From: Eubacteriales bacterium
GTDB lineage: Bacteria; Bacillota_A; Clostridia; Lachnospirales; Lachnospiraceae
Length of the DNA stretch: 20,212 nucleotides
Assembly (NCBI GenBank): GCA_030527765.1
Contig: JAUNAE010000031.1
Span: forward strand, 1 to 20,212
Direction: 5' to 3'
The notes under the pieces were generated by a model that searched no databases, was not told where the DNA came from, and saw nothing but the letters and a program-made list of their open reading frames with translations. The position numbers were made by a program, and so were the translations under genes. Shown piece by piece: positions 1 through 7,147 of this stretch (positions are counted from its first letter, which is position 1; each line of letters begins with the position of its first letter).

Positions 1-185
1 AAGGACCGACTGTGACACCAACAGAAGGACCAACTGCAACACCGACTCCTGGGGTGCCGACAACGACAACCGGAGTGAAGACCGGAGACGATACACCGAT
101 TATGATGTATCTGCTGATTCTGATTCTTGCTGCAGCAGTTGGTGCTGTAGTGATTGTTCGGAAACGTCAATCCGGTCAAAAATAG
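1..185 (+). CDS. C-terminal end of a wall-anchored surface protein (5' end outside window)
   Basis: The reading frame is open from the window edge (first complete codon at 3) to a TAG at 183-185, giving about 60 residues. The visible part is a Thr/Pro-rich linker with TPT and TATPTP-like runs, then VKTGDD, then a hydrophobic segment of about 20 residues (MMYLLILILAAAVGAVVIV), then a basic tail RKRQSGQK. This order is that of a sortase sorting signal: a spacer crossing the wall, a pentapeptide-like site, a membrane segment and a positive stop-transfer tail. The site reads G-V-K-T-G rather than L-P-x-T-G. Many Lachnospiraceae surface proteins carry such KTGD forms, but cleavage by a sortase is an inference. 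The functional N-terminal part lies outside the window, so the role is unknown. A strong terminator follows 60 bases later. Confidence 0.75.
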   Translation, partial: GPTVTPTEGPTATPTPGVPTTTTGVKTGDDTPIMMYLLILILAAAVGAVVIVRKRQSGQK

Positions 186-190
186 GAAAT

Positions 191-231
191 TGTAATCTGA
201 AGGCAGACAAACTGCTTTGAGAAAGGTTACA
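191..231 (+). other. Stem-loop in the 3' untranslated region before the terminator
   Basis: TGTAATCT (191-198) pairs with AGGTTACA (224-231) with one G-U pair. Inside it AAGGCAG (200-206) pairs with CTGCTTT (212-218) around an ACAAA loop. No T-tract follows, so it is probably a 3' UTR structure that stabilises the transcript end rather than a terminator. Confidence 0.35.
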
Positions 232-246
232 GATGGATCAAAAACG

Positions 247-286
247 AATCCCTCCCAGACAAAAATGTTTGGGAGGGATTTTTTTG
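247..286 (+). terminator. Rho-independent terminator of the surface-protein gene
   Basis: AATCCCTCCCA (247-257) pairs perfectly with TGGGAGGGATT (270-280). The stem continues inward through a G-U pair and ACA/TGT to a tetraloop of four A (262-265). Seven T (279-285) follow at once. The long GC-rich stem and T-run make this a strong terminator that separates the first gene from the leucine-rich-repeat gene. Confidence 0.93.
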
Positions 287-315
287 TTGATAAAAAGATC
301 GTTCAATAGTATGAT
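287..315 (+). promoter_or_regulatory. Promoter of the leucine-rich-repeat protein gene
   Basis: TTGATA (287-292) and TATGAT (310-315) are separated by 17 bases and lie just after the upstream terminator. This predicts a 5' UTR of about 95 bases that contains the inverted repeat at 334-378. Confidence 0.65.
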
Positions 316-333
316 TTTAATAAGTATGTTTAC

Positions 334-378
334 AACTATTCACAACCAATAAGGAATTTATGAGGGTGCTGAATAGTT
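334..378 (+). repeat. Inverted repeat in the 5' UTR, most complete copy of an intergenic element
   Basis: AACTATTCA (334-342) is perfectly inverted as TGAATAGTT (370-378), with 27 bases between. The right half, TGAGGGTGCTGAATAGTTA (361-379), recurs with 17 of 19 bases matching at 6670-6688. A left-half-like sequence, CTATTCACA (337-345), recurs at 2069-2077. All copies lie in gaps just before a gene. The pattern suggests a small dispersed palindromic element or its remnants. Confidence 0.55.
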
Positions 379-415
379 ACTTATGTTTATTTTTTTGAAA
401 TGGGAGGATATAACT

Positions 416-2038
416 GTGAACAGTAAGAGAGCATTTCGCATTATCGGAATTGTTCTGGGCATTGTGCTTGTTTTCGGCCTTTCGCTGGCAGGCGGATTTC
501 TGGTAATGCAGAATCGAAGCCAGGGTGGAGGCGTGAATATTGATGAAGCACATTTTCCGGATGGAAATTTTAGAGTGTTTGTTGGCGGATATGACACCAA
601 CGGGGATGGAAAATTATCGACAAGTGAACTTCATGAGGTTAAATCGATTGCCTACAAAAATAAGGAGAGTGTGATCTCTTCTCTTAAAGGTATTGAACAA
701 TTTACAAAACTTCGTTCTCTGGAGATCAATTATCAGGGAATAACAGAACTGGATTTGAGCGAGAACAAGAATCTGGAAGTGCTGGACTGTCGAAACAACG
801 CACTGACAAATCTGAATCTGAGTCAGAATAAGAATCTTGTACATCTGGATTGTTCCGACAACCAGTTGAGCCAGCTGAATGTGAGCGAGAATAAAAAGCT
901 TAAGTCTTTGTGGTGTGATTGGAATCAACTGAAAGATCTTTCAGTAGATCAAAATGAGAAGATCGAAAGTTTGTGGTGCACAAATAATAAGCTGACAGCA
1001 TTGAATGTGGACCATAATTCCAATCTGGAAGTACTGAAATGCGGCAGCAACAGTCTTCAGACTCTGAATGTGTCATACAATAAAAAACTGGAATATCTGC
1101 AGTGTTCTGCGAACCAGATCGCTGAACTGAATGTGTCTTCGAACGAAGATCTGCTTGTCCTGTCCTGTTCAGAGAATAAACTGACAAGTCTCGATGTGTC
1201 TTCCTGTCCGAAACTTCAATCTATGACGGTGGCGAAAAATGATATTACAAGTCTGGATCTCAGTAACAATATGGAACTTGTAGGATTGAACTGCAACACA
1301 ACATTGATTGAGGAACTGGATCTTTCAGGACATTCCAAGCTACGCAATCTGAACTGCAAGTATGACAAAAAGGATGAGGACAATAAGGATCTGATCGGCA
1401 ACCTGACCACCTTGAATCTTACGGGAGTGGATGATCTTCGGAAACTGATCTGTGACTTCAATCTGCTGGAGCAGCTGAATGTTTCCGGTATGCCGGAACT
1501 TTCTTATCTGAGCTGCAAGGGAAACAAGCTGAAAGAACTGAACATTACCCAGAACAAGAAACTGGATAAGCTGCTCTGTGATGAAAATCAGCTGGAACAA
1601 CTAGATGTTTCTCAGAATTCGCTTTTGACAGAACTTCGTTGTGCGAAGAATAAGATGTCCGGTTTGGATATCACCATGTGTTCCCAAATAAGCATTCTCA
1701 GCTGCAAAAATAATCCGATTACGACAATGGATCTTGGATCCAATTCGGAGCTTACAGAACTTCACGCAGATGGAATGAAACTGACACAGCTGGATCTCAA
1801 TGCAAATTCGAAACTGGTCAAAGTATACTGCAGCAAAAATGAACTGACAGAATTGAATGCCAGTGCCCTTCCGAATCTGGAAGTTATGGAATGCAGGAAT
1901 AATCATCTGACAAGCCTCGATCTCTCCGGAAGCCCGAAACTCAAAACACTGAATTGTGCAGGAGAGGGACTGGAGACCATTGAACTCGCTGACGGTGTGA
2001 ATCCGGAAGGAGACTGGAAAGAGCGTGCCGCAGGTTGA
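416..2038 (+). CDS. Membrane-tethered leucine-rich-repeat surface protein with an EF-hand-like loop
   Basis: Start: GTG at 416, chosen over the in-frame ATG at 383 because GGGAGG (402-407) is 8 bases upstream; 540 residues. Residues about 8-30 (IIGIVLGIVLVFGLSLAGGF) form a signal-anchor helix. At 60-71 DTNGDGKLSTSE is a canonical EF-hand/dockerin-type calcium loop, after an FPDGNFR segment often seen at the front of these proteins. From about residue 95 to 525 there are about 20 repeats of roughly 21 residues with pattern LxxLxCxxNxLxxLxVSxN. Seventeen have Cys at the same buried position; one repeat carries an acidic insertion (KYDKKDEDNKD). Such repeats usually bind proteins or glycans outside the cell; the ligand is unknown. 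It has its own promoter and precedes the glycopolymer cluster, so a surface or adhesion role is plausible. There is no sorting signal at the C terminus. Confidence 0.85.
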   Translation: MNSKRAFRIIGIVLGIVLVFGLSLAGGFLVMQNRSQGGGVNIDEAHFPDGNFRVFVGGYDTNGDGKLSTSELHEVKSIAYKNKESVISSLKGIEQFTKLRSLEINYQGITELDLSENKNLEVLDCRNNALTNLNLSQNKNLVHLDCSDNQLSQLNVSENKKLKSLWCDWNQLKDLSVDQNEKIESLWCTNNKLTALNVDHNSNLEVLKCGSNSLQTLNVSYNKKLEYLQCSANQIAELNVSSNEDLLVLSCSENKLTSLDVSSCPKLQSMTVAKNDITSLDLSNNMELVGLNCNTTLIEELDLSGHSKLRNLNCKYDKKDEDNKDLIGNLTTLNLTGVDDLRKLICDFNLLEQLNVSGMPELSYLSCKGNKLKELNITQNKKLDKLLCDENQLEQLDVSQNSLLTELRCAKNKMSGLDITMCSQISILSCKNNPITTMDLGSNSELTELHADGMKLTQLDLNANSKLVKVYCSKNELTELNASALPNLEVMECRNNHLTSLDLSGSPKLKTLNCAGEGLETIELADGVNPEGDWKERAAG

Positions 2039-2063
2039 GAACCACAAAAAATCATGTTAAGAT
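2035..2063 (+). promoter_or_regulatory. Promoter of the glycosyltransferase genes
   Basis: TTGAGA (2035-2040) overlaps the TGA stop of the leucine-rich-repeat gene. It is followed after 17 bases by TAAGAT (2058-2063), with a TG one base upstream of the -10 (extended -10 form). The cluster start can therefore be transcribed separately from the upstream gene. Confidence 0.55.
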
Positions 2064-2067
2064 AGTA

Positions 2068-2081
2068 GCTATTCACAGTTG
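2068..2081 (+). repeat. Partial copy of the intergenic element (left half)
   Basis: GCTATTCACAGTTG resembles the left arm at 334-347 (shared CTATTCACA). It lies just downstream of the predicted -10 box. Only the left half is present here. Confidence 0.35.
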
Positions 2082-2115
2082 CTGAGATATTTGAAAAGAA
2101 CAGGGAGGAGTACTC

Positions 2116-4038
2116 TTGAAACAACCACTTGTAAGTGTCATCATGCCCGTTTACAACGGCCATGAGTATTTAAGCCAGTGCCTGGAAAGTGTCATGAATC
2201 AGACACTCCGGGATATAGAAATTATCTGTGTAGATGATGGATCCGCAGATGACTCTGTGGAGATCCTCAAAAAACATGCGGAGAAAGATGCCCGTATCAA
2301 AGTAATCGAGCAGGCCAATGGGGGAGCCGGAGCAGCCCGCAACAATGGTCTTCGTCATGCGACAGGTAAATATCTGTCATTTCTGGATTCCGATGATTTC
2401 TTTGAGCCGACGATGCTGGAGCATGCGGTAAATCAGATCCAGAAGGATGCAGCGGATTTTGTTGTTTTTCGCTGTGACCAGTACATGAACGATACAAAGA
2501 AATTCAAAAAAGTAAATTATTCTCTGAAGGCGGATACCCTTCCGAATTATACCCCGTTCAGTTTCCGGAATATCACAGACAACGTGTTCAAGTCCTTTGT
2601 AGGCTGGGCGTGGGACAAAGTGTATGATGCAGATTTCGTTCGAAGAAATCTGCTGACCTTCCAGGAGCAGAGAACGAGCAACGATCTTCTTTTTGTGTTC
2701 AGCGCACTTGTTCTGGCGAAGAAGATCACCTGGCTGGATGAGGTTCTGGCACATCAGCGCCGCAACAACGGAGAGTCTCTGAGTAATACAAGAGAGAAGT
2801 CCTGGCACTGTTTCTATGACGCACTTTGCGCTCTGAGAAATACACTGAAAGAAAAGAATCTCTACGAAGAGCTGGAGAGAGATTTTGTCAATTATGCTCT
2901 GCACTTCAGTCTGTGGAATATCAACACCATCACAGGACCGTGCTATGAGCTTCTTTATAATAAGCTTCAGAAGGAATGGTTCGAGGATCTGGGTATCAAG
3001 GATAAGCCTGAGGAATATTTCTACAACAAGGATGAATATTTCCAGAGAAGAGAAATTCTCGAGCGCAGTGCATCAGAGTATCCGATTAAGGTATCTGTGG
3101 TTATTCCGGTACATAATGCGGAGAAGTTTATCGCCAAGGGAATTGAGAGTGCGCTGAAGCAGAAGGTTGCTGTGGAAGTGATCTGTGTGGATGACTGCTC
3201 CACAGACAATTCTCCGAAGATTATGAAGGAATATGCAGAGAAGTACGAGAATGTTCACGTGCTGACCAATGAGACAAACGTGTTTGCAGGAGAGTCCAGA
3301 AACAGAGGTATGCTCGCTGCGAAAGGACGTTATGTGCTGTTCCTGGATTCTGATGATTATATTATTCCGGGAGCGCTGGAACCTCTGTACCGTTTTGCAG
3401 TGACCAACGATCTGGATTGGGTCAAGACAACTGCAGAGGGTATTGACGATACTTCCGGTTCTGAGAAAAAAATTCCGAATGCCCGTTATTCCATGGAGAA
3501 GCTGGATCCGGGATATGACGGAAAGCTTTTGGATTTCAAAAATCATCCGAACAAATTCCTGGAGACCATGGCAGTTGTTCCGTGGAATGCCATTTACAAG
3601 AGAAGCTTCCTTCTGGAAAAGAAGCTTCGCTTCAACAATCTGTTCTGCGTTAATGACCGCTCGTTCTTTGTAGACAGCTGTGTCAAAGGAGAGCGAATGA
3701 TGGTGACCAGAATTCCGATCGTGCGGCACAGAACCAACGTCAGCGGTTCTCTTGTTGCAAAGAGAGTCAACCATTTTGACTGCCAGTTCGGCTCCTATAA
3801 GATCGTGAAACAGATCTGTGAGGAGAACCATGTTTCTGAACTGGAGAAATTTGAAATTCTGGAACATGAGATTTATGACATCTTTATGTGGTACAGAAAC
3901 TTTGTGAAAGCGGGAACTGCCACAGAGCAGACGACAGAAGACCTGAAGAAATTCCTGCAGGAAGAAGTCGATATCCCTTATTATGAAAGTTATGGAAAGA
4001 AAAGCCGCTGGTTGAAATATTACAAAGAGCTGGTGTGA
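2116..4038 (+). CDS. Tandem-domain GT2 glycosyltransferase
   Basis: The start is TTG at 2116, with GGGAGGAG (2103-2110) 5 bases upstream; 640 residues. Domain 1 (from about residue 4) opens VSVIMPVYNG, has ICVDDGSADDS, and carries DSDD near residues 91-94. Domain 2 (from about 323) opens VSVVIPVHNAE, has ICVDDCSTDNS, and a second DSDD near 411-415. These are the nucleotide-sugar and metal-binding motifs of GT-A fold, family GT2, so both domains look catalytically competent. The protein probably adds two sugars in sequence to a lipid-linked or growing surface glycan at the inner membrane face. Domain 2 shares PWN.(I/L)Y(K/R)R, CVNDRSFF and a FMWYR/FLWYR segment with the separate GT2 at 7144-8175, pointing to duplication. 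Donor and acceptor sugars cannot be read from sequence. The next gene follows 12 bases downstream. Confidence 0.9.
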   Translation: MKQPLVSVIMPVYNGHEYLSQCLESVMNQTLRDIEIICVDDGSADDSVEILKKHAEKDARIKVIEQANGGAGAARNNGLRHATGKYLSFLDSDDFFEPTMLEHAVNQIQKDAADFVVFRCDQYMNDTKKFKKVNYSLKADTLPNYTPFSFRNITDNVFKSFVGWAWDKVYDADFVRRNLLTFQEQRTSNDLLFVFSALVLAKKITWLDEVLAHQRRNNGESLSNTREKSWHCFYDALCALRNTLKEKNLYEELERDFVNYALHFSLWNINTITGPCYELLYNKLQKEWFEDLGIKDKPEEYFYNKDEYFQRREILERSASEYPIKVSVVIPVHNAEKFIAKGIESALKQKVAVEVICVDDCSTDNSPKIMKEYAEKYENVHVLTNETNVFAGESRNRGMLAAKGRYVLFLDSDDYIIPGALEPLYRFAVTNDLDWVKTTAEGIDDTSGSEKKIPNARYSMEKLDPGYDGKLLDFKNHPNKFLETMAVVPWNAIYKRSFLLEKKLRFNNLFCVNDRSFFVDSCVKGERMMVTRIPIVRHRTNVSGSLVAKRVNHFDCQFGSYKIVKQICEENHVSELEKFEILEHEIYDIFMWYRNFVKAGTATEQTTEDLKKFLQEEVDIPYYESYGKKSRWLKYYKELV

Positions 4039-4050
4039 GAAGGAGAAAAA

Positions 4051-5070
4051 ATGCCAAAAGTATCAATTATTATCCCTACCTTTAATGTAGAAGCATATCT
4101 TGTGGAGTGTATGAACAGCATTGTTCGCCAGACACTTCAGGATATTGAGATTATTTGTGTCAATGATGGTTCCACAGACAGTTCTCTGGAAATTCTGAAA
4201 AGCTATGCAGAGAAGGACTCCCGTATTGTCCTGATTGATAAGGAAAACGGCGGCTATGGTATGGCTATGAACCGCGGTCTCGACAAGGCAACCGGTGAGT
4301 ACATCGGTATTCTTGAGCCGGATGATTACGTGCCGCTTCAGATGTATGAGGATCTCTATGAAGTGGCAGTCAAGAATCAGCTGGATTTCGTCAAAGCAGA
4401 TTTTTATCGTTTTGTCCGCAAACCAAACGGGGATATGAATCTGAAATATTTCCACCTGTCTGACAATCCGGAAGATTATAACAAAGTCTTCAATCCAAGC
4501 ATGGAGCCGAAGCATCTGAATTATGTTATGAACACCTGGAGCGGAATTTACCGGAGAGAGTTTCTGGAGGAGAATAAGATCCGTCACCATGAGACACCGG
4601 GAGCTTCTTTCCAGGACAATGGCTTCTTCTTCCAGACCTTTGTGTATGCGAAGAGAGCAATGATTATTGACAAGCCATATTACAGAAACCGCAGAGACAA
4701 CCCGAATTCCTCTGTACACAATCCGGGCAAAGTATACTGCGTGAACCAGGAGTACGATTACATCCGCGAGATTCTGATGGATGATCCGGCAATCTGGAAC
4801 CGCTTCAAATACATGTACTGGAAAAAGCGTTTCACAAACTATCTTGCAACCATCGACCGTATCGGCAATGAGTACAAGACTGAGTACACGACCTTTATTT
4901 CCAAGGAGCTGAACAAAGCTTCTGAGGCCGGCCTGATTCGCAAACAGGAATACAATGATTATCACTGGGGACTGATGCAGTTCATTCTGAAAGATCCTCA
5001 GGGATATGTATATACGAAACTCGGCGTACCGAAAACAGGGGGATCAGGAAATGCAGATGCTCTTGTATAA
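4051..5070 (+). CDS. GT2 glycosyltransferase, probably shortened at the C terminus
   Basis: ATG at 4051 has AAGGAG (4040-4045) 5 bases upstream; 339 residues. The GT-A core is clear: VSIIIPTFNVEAYL at the start, ICVNDGSTDSS near 35-45, and EPDD near 90-93 in place of the commoner DSDD, a variant seen in this GT2 subgroup. HHETPGASFQDNGFFFQTF in the C-terminal half is also typical of the subgroup and likely forms the acceptor site. It belongs to the same transcription unit as the tandem GT2. The TAA at 5068-5070 is followed in the same frame by 33 codons that look like the usual basic C-terminal tail of these enzymes, so the product may be truncated after an intact catalytic domain. Activity is expected; membrane attachment may be affected. 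Confidence 0.88.
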   Translation: MPKVSIIIPTFNVEAYLVECMNSIVRQTLQDIEIICVNDGSTDSSLEILKSYAEKDSRIVLIDKENGGYGMAMNRGLDKATGEYIGILEPDDYVPLQMYEDLYEVAVKNQLDFVKADFYRFVRKPNGDMNLKYFHLSDNPEDYNKVFNPSMEPKHLNYVMNTWSGIYRREFLEENKIRHHETPGASFQDNGFFFQTFVYAKRAMIIDKPYYRNRRDNPNSSVHNPGKVYCVNQEYDYIREILMDDPAIWNRFKYMYWKKRFTNYLATIDRIGNEYKTEYTTFISKELNKASEAGLIRKQEYNDYHWGLMQFILKDPQGYVYTKLGVPKTGGSGNADALV

Positions 5071-5172
5071 GAAAGTCGCAATTCCACAACATACAAAGTC
5101 GGCCGTGTTGTAACCTGGCTTCCGAGAAAACTGAAGAAGTGTCTGAAAGTATTGAAGAGAAAGCTGAAATAA
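5071..5172 (+). pseudogene. In-frame remnant of the C-terminal tail of the preceding GT2
   Basis: Directly after the TAA at 5068-5070 the same frame stays open for 33 codons to a TAA at 5170-5172. The encoded peptide contains TYKVGRVVTWLPRKLKK and then KVLKRKLK. A motif of the type Y-(K/R)-(V/I)-G-R-x-(V/I)-T-(W/F)-(L/I)-P-R-K followed by basic, amphipathic residues is what I recognise as the usual end of GT2 proteins in these bacteria. The simplest reading is a nonsense change that removed the tail. Stop-codon readthrough or a sequencing error are alternatives. There is no start codon or ribosome binding site for an independent peptide. Confidence 0.55.
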
Positions 5173-5215
5173 AGCACTGAAATAAAACGCGAATCTCGCA
5201 AAAAAGGAGATTGGT

Positions 5216-6655
5216 ATGTCTGAGAATTCTGGTGAAATTGAAGTTCCAAAAATTTCCATTATCCTCTCTGCCCGAAATGAGGGAGAGAGGATTGATGAGT
5301 GCCTCAGGGCACTGACGGAACAGACCTTAAAAGAACTGGAGATTATCTGCGTGAACGATGGTTCTGAGGATGATACTCTGGACAAAATGAATGCCTGGGG
5401 AGAAAAAGATTCCAGGATTACAGTTCTCTCCCAGGAGAATCGGGGAACTTGTGCCGGGCGAAATCAGGGGGTGGAGATTGCCAAAGGAGAGTATCTCTGT
5501 TTTTGCGATGGAAGGGAAGTACTGAATCCGGAGACCTTGCAGGCATTATATAACTGCAGCAGCAAAGGAGAACTGGATGTTCTGCTTTTTCGGCAGGAAG
5601 CAGCATCGGAGAAGAGTGTCCCGGAGGAGAACTTTGAACCGGAAGTTCTGGATGGCTGGACGTTGTTTGTAAGACTGATGAAAAACGGCCTATACAGTGA
5701 GTGTTCAGAAAGACTGCTTCTTCGCAGAGTTTATTATCTGGAAGAAGGATTGTCCTTCTATGAAGGAATTCTTCATGGAGATTATATTTTTACTTTTCAG
5801 AGTCTAAGCCATGGAAAGCGTGCTGCATTCGGAGAGGGAGATTTCTTTCAGGAGAGACCGGAAGCGACGGCAGAGGAATATTCCTTCCGGGATGTCTACG
5901 GCCTTATGACCGGCCTTATGACCTTTGAGACCGAGATGGGAACCATGCATCGGGCAGTGGAAGAGGAAGAGGCGTTTACCGTATTGATCGACCGTCTTCT
6001 TGCAAAAGCCCGCAGAATGTACTATGACCTTGAGGAATCCGAGCGGAAAAAAATTTCTCAGCTTTTGCCAAAGGAGAGACATTTTTTCCGAATCTGGATT
6101 GAAGAATACGACAGACTGACCCGCTCGGAGCAGGATCTTCGGAAAGCTCTGACTGAGCAGGAGATGGATCACAAAGAGAAGCTTGATCAGATGCAGAAAG
6201 AGTGGGATGCGGAGAAGGCTGCGGTGGAAGAAGAACGCCGTCATGCACGCTCCGAGATCGACAGCCAGAGAGGGGAACTGAGGCATCTGGCAGCGGAGCT
6301 TCGCGCCTCCAGTCTGGAGAAACAGTTTCTTCGGGATCACTGTGCAGAACTGGAAGCAGGCAGGGGAGCCGCAGGCGGCAGGAAACATGGCGCTTCAGAC
6401 AATCCTTCCCAGGAACCGACAGGACTGGACGGAATCGAGTTTCCTACAGTGAATGAATATGATCTGACGCCGGGACAGTACGGAGGCAGCCTTCGAAACA
6501 ACTGGCGTGCGAGCAATCATTCTGTTCCTGAGGAAACAGAGAAAAAACCGGAGGAGAAATCTGAGGAAAAACCATCCGGTCAGGATCTGAAGGGAGTGTG
6601 GAGAATTTTTCGCAGATTCCCCCGCAGAAATTCTGAGAAGAAGGAAGAGCAGTAA
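5216..6655 (+). CDS. GT2-like protein with degenerate DXD motif and a coiled-coil tail
   Basis: ATG at 5216, with GGAG (5206-5209) 6 bases upstream; 479 residues. The first 110 residues follow the GT2 plan (ISIILSARNEGERI, IICVNDGSEDDT, GTCAGRNQGVEIAKGEYL). Where FLDSDD is expected the sequence is FCDGRE, so the second metal-binding acidic residue is lost. Residues about 110-295 are a divergent helical region. Residues about 298-382 form a charged heptad-like coiled coil (LDQMQKEWDAEKAAVEEERR and more). The tail is a disordered Lys/Glu stretch ending with a basic WRIFRRFPRR segment that could touch the membrane. It lies between active GT2 genes and tagD. I infer either an atypical glycosyltransferase or a non-catalytic scaffold or partner of neighbouring enzymes; the sequence does not decide between them. 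Confidence 0.8.
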   Translation: MSENSGEIEVPKISIILSARNEGERIDECLRALTEQTLKELEIICVNDGSEDDTLDKMNAWGEKDSRITVLSQENRGTCAGRNQGVEIAKGEYLCFCDGREVLNPETLQALYNCSSKGELDVLLFRQEAASEKSVPEENFEPEVLDGWTLFVRLMKNGLYSECSERLLLRRVYYLEEGLSFYEGILHGDYIFTFQSLSHGKRAAFGEGDFFQERPEATAEEYSFRDVYGLMTGLMTFETEMGTMHRAVEEEEAFTVLIDRLLAKARRMYYDLEESERKKISQLLPKERHFFRIWIEEYDRLTRSEQDLRKALTEQEMDHKEKLDQMQKEWDAEKAAVEEERRHARSEIDSQRGELRHLAAELRASSLEKQFLRDHCAELEAGRGAAGGRKHGASDNPSQEPTGLDGIEFPTVNEYDLTPGQYGGSLRNNWRASNHSVPEETEKKPEEKSEEKPSGQDLKGVWRIFRRFPRRNSEKKEEQ

Positions 6656-6658
6656 AAT
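6631..6658 (+). promoter_or_regulatory. Possible promoter upstream of tagD
   Basis: TTCTGA (6631-6636) and TAAAAT (6653-6658) are 16 bases apart; the -10 overlaps the preceding stop codon, as in the arrangement at 2035-2063. The -35 is weak, so this is tentative. Confidence 0.25.
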
Positions 6659-6669
6659 AGTCGTAGCTG

Positions 6670-6688
6670 TGAGGGTGTTGAACAGTTA
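6670..6688 (+). repeat. Partial copy of the intergenic element (right half)
   Basis: TGAGGGTGTTGAACAGTTA matches 17 of 19 bases of the sequence at 361-379. It sits 27 bases before the tagD start codon. Upstream of it, GTAGCT (6663-6668) also occurs next to the copy near 2065. Confidence 0.5.
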
Positions 6689-6715
6689 TGGATCGTCAAA
6701 TGAAAGGCAGCTTTT

Positions 6716-7147
6716 ATGAAGAGAGTGATTACATACGGAACCTTTGATCTGCTTCATTACGGGCACATCAATCTTCTCCGCCGTGCAAAACAGCTGGGAG
6801 ATTATCTGATTGTTGCTCTGTCCACAGATGAGTTCAACTGGGATGAGAAGCAGAAGAAGTGTTATTTCGATTATGAAAAAAGAAAACAGCTCCTGGAAGC
6901 TATTCGCTATGTGGATCTTGTCATTCCGGAAGAAAACTGGGCGCAGAAACGCACGGATGTGAAAGAGTATCATGTGGATACGTTTGTCATGGGAGATGAC
7001 TGGAAAGGCAAGTTCGATTTCCTGAAAGAAGAGGGAGTTGAAGTGGTTTATCTTTCCAGAACACCGGAAATTTCCACGACTCAGATCAAACAGGATCTGA
7101 CGACGAATACAAGAGAAACGGAAGATTCAAACGGGAGTGATTCATGA
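6716..7147 (+). CDS. tagD: Glycerol-3-phosphate cytidylyltransferase
   Basis: This enzyme makes CDP-glycerol and pyrophosphate from CTP and sn-glycerol 3-phosphate, the activated donor for poly(glycerol phosphate) wall polymers. The 143-residue product follows Bacillus TagD closely: [11 protein letters not shown] at 8-18 contains the HxGH nucleotidyl-transfer motif (H14, H17), [13 protein letters not shown] is at 91-103, and [11 protein letters not shown] at 115-125 is the second CTP-binding signature. It is slightly longer than the usual 129 or so residues because of a polar C-terminal tail. AAAGG lies about 8 bases before ATG at 6716. The stop overlaps the start of the next GT2 gene by ATGA, so the two are translationally coupled. 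The three CDP-glycerol transferase-family genes at 10770-15790 are the obvious users of its product. Confidence 0.95.
   Translation: MKRVITYGTFDLLHYGHINLLRRAKQLGDYLIVALSTDEFNWDEKQKKCYFDYEKRKQLLEAIRYVDLVIPEENWAQKRTDVKEYHVDTFVMGDDWKGKFDFLKEEGVEVVYLSRTPEISTTQIKQDLTTNTRETEDSNGSDS

Noticed and set aside
383..415. Upstream ATG at 383 as start of the leucine-rich-repeat protein
   Set aside because: The ribosome binding site GGGAGG at 402-407 lies inside this extension and points to GTG at 416; the added residues would precede a normal basic signal-anchor start.
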